In this document: piece by piece, positions 21,214 to 32,023 of the stretch | Layout: each line of letters starts with the position of its first letter | Numbering within the stretch: the first letter of the stretch is position 1 | DNA from: Corallium rubrum | Taxonomy: Eukaryota; Cnidaria; Anthozoa; Scleralcyonacea; Coralliidae | Direction of reading: 5' to 3' | Assembly (NCBI GenBank): GCA_964035015.1 | Contig: OZ035997.1 | Coordinates: 68,548,067-68,612,066 of the forward strand | DNA length: 64,000 bases | Notes under the pieces: generated by a model | Told to the model about the DNA's origin: nothing | The model's input: only the letters and a program-made list of their open reading frames with translations | Database searches by the model: none | Program-made: the position numbers and the translations under genes

Positions 21214-24200
21214 CTGGCCATGATGCAACCATGTAAGTGAGTTGAGAGAATTTGAAATTCTACTGTATGTGCAACCAGTGAACCTGAGCTGTAGGCAAAG
21301 GCTTTACATCTTAAGTACTTTCAAAATCTACCAAACTGATTGAAATGTTTGCATTCGGTTATATAAACACAGGCTGTTCTTTTTGAATTTCTTTTATGTA
21401 ATAGGAAAGACTCAGAAAAGAGTGTCCTGTGACCACACAACCAGGTTTGCATAACCTGATACAAAACATGGTGAATGACCAATCACAGCACTAAGGCACA
21501 ACCTATATTTATAATATGATAAAAGCAGTTTTATATTGGATGTATCAGACAGAGTTGATATACAAAATTATAAAACTACCAACCTCACATATATAAACTC
21601 TTGCTGTATTAGCAACATTAACCCCTTGAGCTTTGGCCTCAGGGATTATATATTTTGCTATTAAACTTGATCACTGATCAGGTTAGGTGCTTAACGTGCA
21701 TGTACAGTACACTGTATATTTTTATAAAGTGCTAAGAAACCTAATCTCAGCTGCTTGTAAAATATTTAGTATAGTAAATATTGTATGGTTTCTTTCTTAA
21801 CACTAAGAATTTTTCAAATTTTTTTTTGTCACAAGAGGTCTTGAGACAGTAACTCAATGCAAATGCAGAAGTGCCTATGCAACAAAATTTGGAAAGTAAA
21901 GAAATAAAAATTTTACAAATTTTGTTGCAACAAGGCGAGAACATCCCTTCAGTTGCTGATGTGCTCTTGGACAACCAGCATTTTGTATCACATGTGGCAG
22001 AGAAGATTGCATTAAGATGTTCCAACACAATGGAATCTTTGGGAAATCGAAAACATGGAAATACAAGTGTCCTGATGAAAAAGACCTACCATGACTGTTC
22101 TTCCTTCTCCCGGACTGAAATTCATTCAGAGTTTCAGAGGAAATTTCCAGAACTGTGCACTATCCTAAATGGAATTCTAATTTCATCCAAAAATTCAAAG
22201 GACCCCAACATGCAGGGGAAACATACAAAACGGTTGGGATTAATTTATGCCATAGCAGCACAAACTCGAAATCCATGTTTGAGCCTGGTCCAGTGATTAA
22301 TGTTCTTGCGTCTACTTGACAATATTGCAGATCAAAAGGTGAGTAAAACAATATAAAATACTGTCTAACACATCACTGTGATATGTTATTATTGAATTGT
22401 TTTTGCATGTGTGAAAAATACTATGCAGTATATACCCAACATGTAATGTACCCAACACGTACTTCTATTGTAAGATATTTTTATTATATTATGCCATGTT
22501 GTTTCACGTTATGTTAATTCTGGAGACCAGAAGGTGTTTTCAAAAATAAAATTTCAATTTGTTGTTTTTGCTACATAAAAGACTTAAGTACTGCACTCAG
22601 AAAAATGTTGAGTTTCATACAGGCCAGATCCAAACCTACAAATGTGAATTAATCAAAATTTGAAGAACAAAAATACCAATATGATTATATCTTACCAAAA
22701 TCAAGCCACAACTACAATCAGCTATTTAATATATACATTAGCCAATTTTTCATTCATGACTTTCTATTTAGCTTTATGACCGTTTCCAGCCAGTTGGGAT
22801 ATGTCTTTCTTACAAGAAGTCTCTTGATCTGCTCGATAATGTTGGAGATCATCATGTCAAAGAGTTATCCACGGCCACAAAAATCCACAGCCATAAAAGA
22901 GGGGAAACGAGTGCGTTTTATTGGAGATAATGTCAACTATGCTGTTGGGATAGCAGAGCAAAGGAAAGAAGACCAGGGTGCGTCAAGGCATTTACGTTAT
23001 GCATTTGCTAGTGTAGCACTTGTGCATGATGTAAATACCTCTCATTTGCCAGACCTCAAACCACAACAGCTTCGATCAACACTTACAGCAACAGACTTCT
23101 TGATAAATGATTCAGAATACCAGCTGGTCAGAGCAAACTACATCTACCAGATAACCACATTTCTTGACAACATTCTTCCAAAGTTGGCACCACCAATGGG
23201 TACAGTAAAGAAGACGCAAGTTATTCCAATGCAAACTGTACTGAAGAACGAACAAGAATATTCAGATGTTGTTGACATATTGGAAGGATATGAAGAAATC
23301 ATTGAAGAATTGTATAAAGAAGCTGGTGTTGAACTGACAGACTCAACCCAAAATTCATATTGGTGGGGACCAACTAACACGAGAAAGATTTTCAGGAGCA
23401 AAATCCTTGAGAGCTGCTGAAAGAAATGTAAAAGATCAATTTGGGCACCTTCATCCCATCACATTTGGAATGTTTCACCTAATGGCATTCCTGCATGTCA
23501 TTTTTGGCTTCTTATATTCAGAGAAAAGCTCGAATGATGTAGGAACTATGAAATGTGAGATAAATCGTGTCATGAGAACACAAGTGAAGCCAGATGTAAA
23601 GAAAGCTTATGAAGCAGACAAGGACTTTGTTGTTTCATTTGTAGATGCTCACCTCGTGGAGCTTGTCTGTGAGTACTTTGGCCTGGATTACCACCTGGCA
23701 GTTCCTACTACCCATGTTCCATCAACCCTGGAGACTGATGATGACAAGCTCCAATGGACAGTAGAGGTGTTGGTGACTTGATGGATACTCTTGCATGGCC
23801 CAAGTCAACATGTGATTGTTCGGATTCCGTAAATGTTATTGGTAACATTTTCCTGTATTGTGCATATATTGTGACTTTGTGTGCTGCCACTGCCCTTATA
23901 AATGCAACTTACAGTATATTTTATTTTATTCTTTTGATTGTAGTTGATGGCCAATATCTACCACTGTTACTAACCCTCGCTAACGGACAGCATCTCCAAA
24001 TATGGCCAAAAATGGACACCAAGCCTCATCAACAGAAAGTCAAAGATGAACAGAGTGACAAAGTCAAGAACTATGCACATTTGGTTGTTGAGCTTGGCCT
24101 GCTTTACAAAGAATTGTTATCTGTGTGCAAAAACCCAAGTCGAGACCGACTGTTGGCACTCCTAAAGCTCAGCATGGTGGTTTTCAAAACCAGAAACAAC

Positions 24201-24588
24201 AACAGCAAATACGCTTTAGAAATCCACAGATTTCTAGTTCAACAAATCAGCGTATGAAATATGTAGTCAAAATCATCAAGAAACATATCAAACACATGTA
24301 TTCTAACAAGACTGAGCGAAACATCGCCAAACAGACACGGGCTTTGTCCAGTGTTCATAATTTATCACAGCATTATGATATCACTACAGATGTTATCATT
24401 CGAAGTAAACAGCATAAAGAGAAAGAATCAGCTGGAGATGAATTAATGATGAATGAAGACTTAAGGAAGCTACATCCATTTGCCTTTGAAGCCAATAGAG
24501 CACATCCTGCTTTTCCATCAATCAAGAAATCTATTCTACAGCACTGCAACACTGCCCACTATCATTCATGGTTGAAAGCACATATCTA
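20382..24588 (+). pseudogene. DUF6589-like protein gene, five exons, frameshifted
   Basis: ATG at 20382 opens a Cys-containing N-terminus (CSICGSIPKKKRN, then YGQITIEKGRIYRKCYDRLL). A shift near 20690 leads into FLEEEMPMLSILLNPKPSEP and a donor at 21012. Exons follow at 21405-21444, about 21837-22338 (HTKRLGLIYAIAAQTRNPCL, with a TGA after SLVQ) and 22772-23780. The last reads LYDRFQPVGICLSYKKSLDL, then after a shift LVRANYIYQITTFLDNILPK. After another shift near 23358 comes GGDQLTRERFSGAKSLRAAE, then HPITFGMFHLMAFLHVIFGF and VVSFVDAHLVELVCEYFGLD. The terminal exon holds KNYAHLVVELGLLYKELLSV and ends RKLHPFAFEANRAHPAFPSI. This resembles DUF6589 proteins, repeated in cnidarians and fungi; the biochemical role is unknown. 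It converges on the helicase gene inside the same TIR element. Confidence 0.72.
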
Positions 24589-25053
24589 AACTCACACTAA
24601 CTAGCCTAGTAGGTAACTTTTAATTTTAATAATCTACTTCAATACTAATAAGCCCATAAAGGAATCTTCACTAGACTTTTACGAGTTATTCAAGCCAATT
24701 CACAATTAACACTAGCATGCTGCAAGAAAACATTTATTAGTTTGACTGTAATACACAAATGTCTATACATACTATAACACAAATTAGTAATGCATCCATC
24801 ATTTGTTTCCACCACCACTGGGAGGGTGGGCAACCATGCATGGGGAACTTTACAAAGTTTTACAATTTCTTGCATACAAAGCATCTGCCCAACTTGGCAG
24901 AGATTCAAAGCAGAGTATTTAAATTCTAATGTTTATTATTTATAAATGTTGTCTTGAACTCGGCTTCTTTTCCAAAGAGTTCAAATACAAACTTTCTTAA
25001 ATCAATGCTAATGAGTCAAATAGCTAGTTTATTTAGCAACATTCTACCACTGT

Positions 25054-25119
25054 ACTCAAACCAGTAGAGCAAGACATGAAGCGATTTTTTCATCGCTGTC
25101 TCGCTTTACTGGTTTGAGT
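25054..25119. repeat. Hairpin between the convergent genes
   Basis: ACTCAAACCAGTAGAGCAAG pairs with CTCGCTTTACTGGTTTGAGT with few mismatches around a T-rich loop. It lies midway between the ends of the DUF6589-like and RecQ-like genes. A second inverted pair (TTTGTTTCCACCACCACTGG at about 24799 and its partner near 25390-25408) surrounds it. Confidence 0.75.
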
Positions 25120-25471
25120 AGTAGATATAGATAGCATTAACAAAATTGTCTTAAGATCAAACAAACGCACATATAAAGAGACACTACAAACCTGTATAGA
25201 AGTATAGATGGTCAAAATTGAGTGAGATTGAAATGGATTACAAAATGTAATATCTTGATTTCTTAATTTTAAAGTTTTGCTTCCTCTGGCAGGGATATTT
25301 GACAACTTACTTGAACTTGCGAGTAGGGCATTTGACAGGAAAAAATTGAAAAAAGTTCAAATCCCCGAGGGTCTGCCCTCCCTCCCAAGGGTGGTGGAAA
25401 CAAACGATAAGTGATAAACGATAGATGATAAAGTACATGTATTGGGTAATTCATTAAGGTTGTAAAAGATG

Positions 25472-27510
25472 TCATAAAACATGTTTTAGAATACGAACAA
25501 TATTGGCAGCGTATGTTAAATTCAGGTGAGGGTAAAAGTCGCGAAATCCTTCGTCACTTGTGATATTGTCCTTGTTTTGTAAACTATCTCGCAGTAGAGA
25601 CTGAGTGAACCCTGACACCTGTTCTGCAACAGGTAAGCTTATATTTAACACTGCATTCTCAGCATCAAAGTACTGAGCCAGCAACGAGTCCACTGGAAAC
25701 ATGCTTAATCTAACATTTTCGTTTGAGTGTTTTGTTACGTCGGTCAAAGGGCTTTCAGTTAAACAACACGTGTTACACTTACACATTCTCTCACAGATAT
25801 CGCAGCAGTCCTGTTCATTTTGAGCCCTGTTATCAAAAGGAACAGCGAAATGGCGGCACAGGAACTTCCACCTGCATTCTTTGCTGCGAATGAAATCCTT
25901 CATAGTAAGTTCTACATGAACCAAATCTTGTTTGTTAAAGTAAGCTACGGCTGACGCTGGATAACCATCACAACCAGCTCGACCAACCTTTTGAAGATAT
26001 GCTACGAAACAAAAAGAACACTGTTTCGAAAATATGTCCGACTCATAATTAGAATTAATCATAATTATTCCACTTTTGTCCTACTGAGACCCTCTGCCCA
26101 CCATCATAAACCCATCGTTCCCAAGAAGTTCATGTGACCAACGTACAAATTGGAATTGGATAAATTAATAAGTCATGTTAAAATGGTAAACAACAAAGAC
26201 AAAACAACAGTTCAGTTTAATACTTTCTAATGATTTTGGTACACAGTAGTGCAGAATCCTCCTGATATCAGGTACATCGGTTCCCATACTGTACGCTTCG
26301 GTGGCAAACAAGAGGCGAATGTTTCGTTTCCACTGTTCATTTCGTTGATTACGAGTTTCTTTAACTGTCAATATAAAATATATGAAGTACTATCAGATAT
26401 TCTAGTTTAATTACACGTAGGTAACACTGCGAGTACTGTACATACTACATAGCGTCGAGAGCGAAGAGATTTACTGTTAGGCTATCAAGAAAACCGTACC
26501 TGTTCTGTGCAAGACGCGTTGTATTGTGAAACCAAGTTTTTTAGCCATAGCTGCTTGAACAAGTCATCGTTTTGGGGTTTTGGAAGAACTTCCTCTTCAT
26601 CTGGTAACTGAAAAACCATTTCCTTAGCCTTTCCCACACCACTTCAACGTTGAATAGATCACTGTTTTGGAAAGAATTGCCTTTGTTTCTTCAGTTCGTG
26701 AATGAAAGGCCCAATTGTAGTTGTGTAAGTTTCGACCGCATTTTGCGGTGGTTTTTCCAGAACTACGAGTTTTATGTTTGAGTGTACAATTGTCATTTTG
26801 ATGACTTTGGGTTTTCGCATTGAAAGAGTTTTTGTAATGTACTTACAGATTTCGTCAGAGCCAGTACCAGTCAACGCTAGAAACTGAGTGTTTGGAAGTA
26901 TTGAACGAAGTTTGTTGATGTCCAGAAAATCTTTTCGAAAAGTGACTCCCCACTTTTGAATGCAATGGGCTTCATCAACAATTATATGAGTAGTTTTCGA
27001 CTGCCAAGATTCATCGCTGAATAAATCAAACACAGTTTTGGTTAACAGGTTTTCTGGATGGGCTATTAGATATCGGAAGTCAGCTGCTTTCAATTTGAGA
27101 CACGGTTCACAAGTTGACTTTTGGCAATTCTGTAAATGTCGGATAGTTTCTGGTGTAACACAATAAGCACTTCGGCCATATCGTTGAATTTGTTCTGTTA
27201 TTATGGAGTTTAATGGAGTAATGATTATCACGACTGACTTTAGTTTTTCTGTGTCCATCAGGTAAGGTAAGGTTTCAAAGATTAAAGACTTTCCATGACC
27301 AGTTCGTAGAGCTGCAATTACATCCCCATTCACTGCTGCTCGAAGGCATTGGGCTTGCTTAGGTTTATGTAAAGAATAACTACAACCTCTGTTCTTATTT
27401 ATCGAAAAGAGTGCTGCCTTGAGTTGGATAGAGAAATCTATACTATGTCGAACATTTGTTGGAATTTCTCCAAGAATCCCAGTCTTCTTACAGGACGAAA
27501 TGAATGCCAT
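25472..27510 (-). pseudogene. RecQ-like DNA helicase, motif VI altered and one frameshift
   Basis: ATG at 27510. Exon 1 (to 26500) has the Q-like segment HKPKQAQCLRAAVNGDVIAA, Walker A RTGHGKSLIFE, IIITPLNSIITEQI, motif II VDEAHCIQKWG and motif III FLALTGTG. A one-base shift near 26655 separates HELKKQRQFFPK from VIYSTLKWCGKG. Exon 2 (26364-26224) holds LLFATEAYSMGTDVPDIRRI. Exon 3 (26001-25472) has motif VI as QKVGRAGCDG, where RecQ helicases have GRAGRD; the second Arg, normally an ATP-contacting residue, is Cys. A Cys cluster follows (CDICERMCKCNTCC), as in the RecQ zinc domain. A 3'-5' helicase inside a TIR element could assist transposition, but this copy is probably dead. Confidence 0.87.
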
Positions 27511-27753
27511 TTGACAATGTAAAAAATTCCAGTCTCGTCAAACTATTTATCATTAAATTTTGGTTCTTGATTTTATATTTTTCTAATTTTTGTTCGCAAA
27601 AGGTTGACCTTGTCAATTTCACGCAATCGTCTTTGACCTTGGCAGTTTTACTCATAAGCCACTAAAAACGCGCGAAATTTCAACCAATAGGAAAGCAGAA
27701 GTCTTTAGTGGTTACCCGGCCCATATTATTTGATTGGGCCAGGGTACCAGGCT

Positions 27754-29016
27754 TGCACGAAGTCAGCGATTGCCTAACTTATATAATTAACATGTCAATA
27801 ACACAGGGAGTCATACCTGAAGATTGGAAATCTGCAAGAGTGATTCCGTTATTTAAGTCTGGTAAGAAAGATGAAATGGACAATTATCGTCCGATATCCT
27901 TTCTTACTGCTATCTCGAAGGTTGTTGAAAAAGTGGTATATCACCAATTTTATTTGTATCTTACTGAGAACTGTCTTTTATCACCGTTTCAATCGGGATT
28001 TCGTAAAGGGTTTTCAACGGAGACTGCAGTAACATATTTTGCGGATAGTATTCGAAAGAATATGGACAGTGGGCTTCTTACTGGTGCGGTATATATAGCC
28101 CTTCAAAAGGCTTGATACCGTAGATCAAGAATTATTGTTAATGAAATTACATCGTTATGGCGTATGCCTGGTTGCCTTACGCTGGTTCAGGAATTATCTT
28201 TTTGGTCACCATCAAATAGTGGATATGAGGGTTTTACATCAACACCAACATTGATTGAAAGTGGTTTGCTTCACGGTAGTGTTCTTGGACCCCCACTTTT
28301 TGTCCTTTACATCAATGACCTGCCAACCTATGTAAGTTTCACGAAAGTGATGTTATATGCTGACGACACAGTATTGTTCTTTGCTGCCTAAGTCTGTTAC
28401 ATAACTGGAGATCGCACTTGGAATGGACATGAATAATATCGCATCTTGGATGCAGGAAAACAAGCTGTTTTTGAACAAGAGTAAAACGGAGTATGTTGTT
28501 TATGGCACACGTCAGAACCCAAGGCTGCAAGAGGAAATGTCTCTATGGTATGAACGTTCCAATTTGAAAAGAGTCACATCATTTAAGTACCTAGGTGTTC
28601 ATATACACCAACATTTGTCCTTTAACGATCATGCTATCCATGTCACAAAAAAGACGTCAGCAAAGTTGGGTGTTCTAAGGTGCATGAGGAAATTTTTAAC
28701 TATTTCTGCAGCTGAGAAGACAAAACCATGATCCTCCCGACCCTGGATTATTGCGAGATTGTCTGGCAAGGATGCGGCCAAGGAAATTGTGATTCTCTGG
28801 AAAGACTACATCATAGGGCTGAGAAACTGATACATCCTAATTCTGGCCTAGAGACTGATAGCTTAATGCTAACATTGAAAGTGGCAGAACGATCGAATTT
28901 TCACTTTGCGTTCTTTTTAGCCAAAATAGTTCTTATGGTCCTAATATGACTTACCATGTATTGAAAAACGATTTTAGAAAATGTTTTCTATCAGAATTCG
29001 GGCATCTTTTACGAAC
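27754..29016 (+). pseudogene. LINE A reverse transcriptase, middle and 3' segment
   Basis: The protein resumes after the insertion: HEVSDCLTYIINMSITQGVI, PEDWKSARVIPLFKSG and NYRPISFLTAISKVVEKVV, then QSGFRKGFSTETAVTYF. A shift near 28105 follows. Next are LLHGSVLGPPLFVLYINDLP and the catalytic YADDT box (LYADDTVLFF, near 28360), then NKSKTEYVVYGTRQNP and FKYLGVHIHQHLSFNDH, and the thumb-like LDYCEIVWQGCGQGNCDSLE. Several frameshifts mark it as dead. The gypsy element interrupts its extreme 3' end. Confidence 0.87.
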
Positions 29017-29021
29017 ACGGC

Positions 29022-29179
29022 CGTAACGTTTCACTCTCCTACGGTATAGTACATCACTACTAGAAGCAACACAACGAAGAGTACTTTAATATTGTCTACT
29101 GCCATAAGGCGCCATTTTAACAACAACTCTAGCTAGTGTGGTCTCTGCTGGGGGCAAATCGAAAGTACATGACGTCACA
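29022..29179 (-). repeat. 3' LTR of the gypsy element
   Basis: Length 158 bp. On the minus strand it starts TGTGACGTCATGTAC and ends CGTTACG, where the terminal CA has become CG. It differs from the other LTR by a few bases and two small indels (6 bp net). Confidence 0.92.
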
Positions 29180-29420
29180 TCTTTCCTTCCCGCCGTGAAG
29201 AGGTCTGCTGTTGGTCGTCAGGCTGATGTGATGCCCGTGTATGTGATTCCGCTTCCAAGGAAGTGTGGTTACTGGTACTGTTTGTGTCCACAGAGACTGG
29301 TGATATTGGTTCTTCATCTTCCATTTCTAAGTATTCGTTGGTCTGCTTCAGGTGTCTTCTGTTTCGCCGTAAGTGTGTACCATTTTCAGTAATGACATCG
29401 TATGAGCGGATACCAACTTT

Positions 29421-30642
29421 TCATTTCACTTTCGCTTTTGTCCATTCTTCATGCTTTCTCGTTGTAGACAACGGTTGGATCCGCACCACGTTACCTGCTT
29501 TTAGTTCTCCGAGTTTGTGCGCACCATTGTTGAAATATCTTCTTTGCTTTTTCTTCTGTTTTGCCAGTTCAGTGTGAGTTTCTGTAGATATCTCAGGCTG
29601 TAAGAGGTTGCTGGATGTTGGTAGAAGGGTTTTAGTGTGGCGATTGAACAGTCTCTGCACTGGAGAGCTACCGAGGACTTCGTTGGGTGTATTTCTCCAG
29701 TCCAGGAGAGCTAGGTATGGATCATGTTTCGACTGTACTGCTTTGAGCATGAGATTCTTGGCGATCTTCACAGCATTCTCCACTTTTCCATTGGATTGAG
29801 GGTACCCTGGTGAGCTCGTTAAATGTGTGAATCCATAACTCTTGGAGAAGTCTGCAAATTGAGTGGAATTAAATGGAGGACCATTGTCAGAAAACAGCTG
29901 GCTGGAACACCGTGTCTGGCGAGATGGGCTTTTAGCTTGGGGATTATCTCAGGAGCAGCCTTGTTGCTAAGACGATCCACCTCAAAAAAACTTGAGTAGT
30001 AATCAACAGTTATTAGATAGTTAATCCCTTTTAGCTCAAATAGGTCGGAGGCAATGGTTTGCCAGGGTCTAAATGGAACCGCATGAGAGTGCAAAGGTTG
30101 TTTCGGCTGCTGTGTTGGGTAGGCATTGCATGTGGAGCATTTGGAAATGTAGGTGAGTAGATCCGTATTCATACCAGGCCAGTAAATGATTTCTCGTGCC
30201 CGACGGAGACAGCCTTGGATACCGATATGACTTGAATGGATGCGGGCTTGCATATCATTTCGTATTCCCCAGAGGGAATTACCAAACGTTCACCCTTGAA
30301 GATAAGACCATTCTGGAAGGTCAATTCATCGCGGAAGGGAAAATATGTTTGTAAATTCTCTGGAAGGCCATCTTTAGTTTCAGGCCAGCCATCGTGGATG
30401 GTTCCTCTTAGCTTCTCCAAATCGTTGTCCAAGGCAGTTGCTCGTTGGATCGATGCAAGAGTGTCTGGAGAGACAGGGTGTCTGGCCATATTGATGCTCT
30501 CGGTGTCCTTGGCTGTTTCACTGCGGGTATCCTCAGTTTGCAGGACATCTTCTTGGTCATTTACAGTTGGGTGATGACCTGGAGGGAATGCTCGGCTTAG
30601 GGTGTCTGCTAAATACATCTGTGTTCCCTTCTTGTACTGCAC
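29421..30642 (-). pseudogene. Gypsy integrase region, frameshifted
   Basis: After the duplicated RNase H/integrase linker (YKKGTQMYLADTLSRAFPPG), an HHCC zinc domain is visible (HSSHIGIQGCLRRAREIIYW, ISKCSTC). The catalytic core follows: PWQTIASDLFELKGINYLIT, VDYYSSFFEVDRL and LARHGVPA. Shifts near 30175 and 29870 break it. The C-terminal part (MENAVKIAKNLMLKAVQSKH, DWRNTPNEVLGSSPVQRLF, GNVVRIQP) ends at 29421. This enzyme inserts the DNA copy; 5-bp duplications outside the element fit it. Confidence 0.87.
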
Positions 30643-30757
30643 TACCAGATCAAAGCGTCATTTACAGTTGGGTGATGACCTGGAGGGAATGCTCGGCTTA
30701 GGGTGTCTGCCAAATACATCTGTGTTCCCTTCTTGTACTGCACTACCAGATCAAAGC
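30556..30757. repeat. 101-bp tandem duplication inside gypsy pol
   Basis: Positions 30556-30656 and 30657-30757 are the same 101 bp with one visible difference. As 101 is not a multiple of three, the duplication breaks the frame between RNase H and integrase. Confidence 0.93.
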
Positions 30758-30764
30758 GTTGAAG

Positions 30765-32013
30765 TCACAGGAGCATCCTCTGTAGTCGTTTTGGCGCAGA
30801 TAAAAGGCTCTTCTTGAAAATTGACTCCAGGGGTTTGTGGCCAGTCTCAACTCTAACTTTCCTCCCATAGGCATATTGCTCGAAACATTCAAGTCCGAAG
30901 ACAATCGACAACATTTCTTTCTCAATCTGAGCATATTGAGTTTCTGTTTCAGTTAGGGCTCGTGATGCATATGCAATGGGTTGTCCTGCCTGCATTAGAC
31001 ATGCGCCAAGACCTCGTTGAGAAGAATCACCCTGTAGCTCGAGCTGTAATGTGGGGTCAAAGTATCTCAGGACAGGAGCTTGGGATAAGAGAGGTTTGAC
31101 GTTGGTAAAGGACTCACCCTGAATATCTTCAGCCCACTGGAATAGATTATTGTCCTTGAGCATGTCTCGCATGGGTGCAGTAACTGACAGGTTTGGAGCA
31201 AACTTTTGCAGATAATTAATTGTACCAAGTAATCTACGAACATCTTGTTTGCAGGTGGGGATAGGCATCTTCTTGATGGCCTCAATTTTGGTAGGATCAG
31301 GCTTCAATCCCTTGGCTGTCATGATATGTCCCATAAATGTAACTTCTGGGAGATGGAGCTTTAGCTTTTCCTCATTGAGTGTAATTCCTTGTTCACAGCG
31401 GTCCAGAAGGGCAACAAGCTTTGCGTCATGATCTTTGGTGGCTTGCTCTAGTGTAGCTTCAGATCCCATACACTAAGATGTCATCAATGATGGGCTTTAC
31501 TCCAGGTAAGCCTTGCAGTGCATTCTCCATTCTCCTCTGGAACTCTTCGGGGGCCGGGGAGATACCAAATGGCATACGCGTCCAACGATAACGTCCCCAA
31601 GGTGAGGAAAAGTTTGTGAGGTAACTGCTGTCTTCATTCAGTGGGACATGCCAAAAACCATTCTTGGTGTCAACAAAACTGAACACTTTGGCGGTAGAAA
31701 GGTCTGGGAGAAGATCATCAATTGTCGGAAGTGGGTAGAGATTGCACTGCAAAGCCAGGTTTGGGCGTTTTGGATCCAGGCATAACCGGATTGTTCCATT
31801 GCGTTTGGTGGCTGCAACCATCGAGGAGACCGAGCGGGTGGGGACAGAAACTGGTTTGATGATCCCAAGATCTTCCAGGCGATCCAGTTCTTTCTTGATT
31901 AGATCTTTCATTGCAAGGGGAACTTTCCCTAGCTGGAATTTGCACTGGGATAACAGTGTTGTCGACTTGTAAACAAAGCTCCTCTGTGAATTTTCCTTGA
32001 CCTGTAAAGACAT
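30765..32013 (-). pseudogene. Gypsy reverse transcriptase and RNase H, frameshifted
   Basis: The RT includes LGIIKPVSVPTRSVSSMVAA, RLCLDPKRPNLALQCNLYPL, FVDTKNGFWHVPL, RMPFGISPAPEEFQRRMENA and the catalytic IDDILVYG near 31480. A one-base shift there puts the connection and RNase H into a second frame: GLKPDPTKIEAIKKMPIPTC, LQLELQGDSSQRGLGACLMQ, IAYASRALTETETQYAQIEK and EMLSIVFGLECFEQYAYGRK. It copies the RNA genome to DNA. The shift means the copy is not autonomous unless it is a sequencing error. Confidence 0.9.
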
Positions 32014-32023
32014 CTTTGTACTG

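Larger units (their letters stand above)
15060..27761. mobile_element. 12.68-kb TIR element with DUF6589-like and RecQ-like genes
   Basis: The left TIR (15071-15123) and right TIR (27705-27753) begin with the same 21 bp, starting AGCCTGGTACCCTGGCCCAA in both. A second conserved block, GGCC.GGTAACCACTAA, follows about 35 bp inside. Each TIR is itself partly palindromic. The 8-bp TGCACGAA flanks both ends (15060-15067, 27754-27761) as a target duplication; it may extend to 11 bp with two transitions. Removing the insert rejoins LINE A protein. It carries a plus-strand DUF6589-like gene and a convergent minus-strand RecQ-like helicase. A 4.86-kb foldback nest (15363-20220) entered later, so the original element was about 7.8 kb. 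I know of no named superfamily with this pairing, though 8-bp duplications also occur in hAT, P and related groups. Confidence 0.82.
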
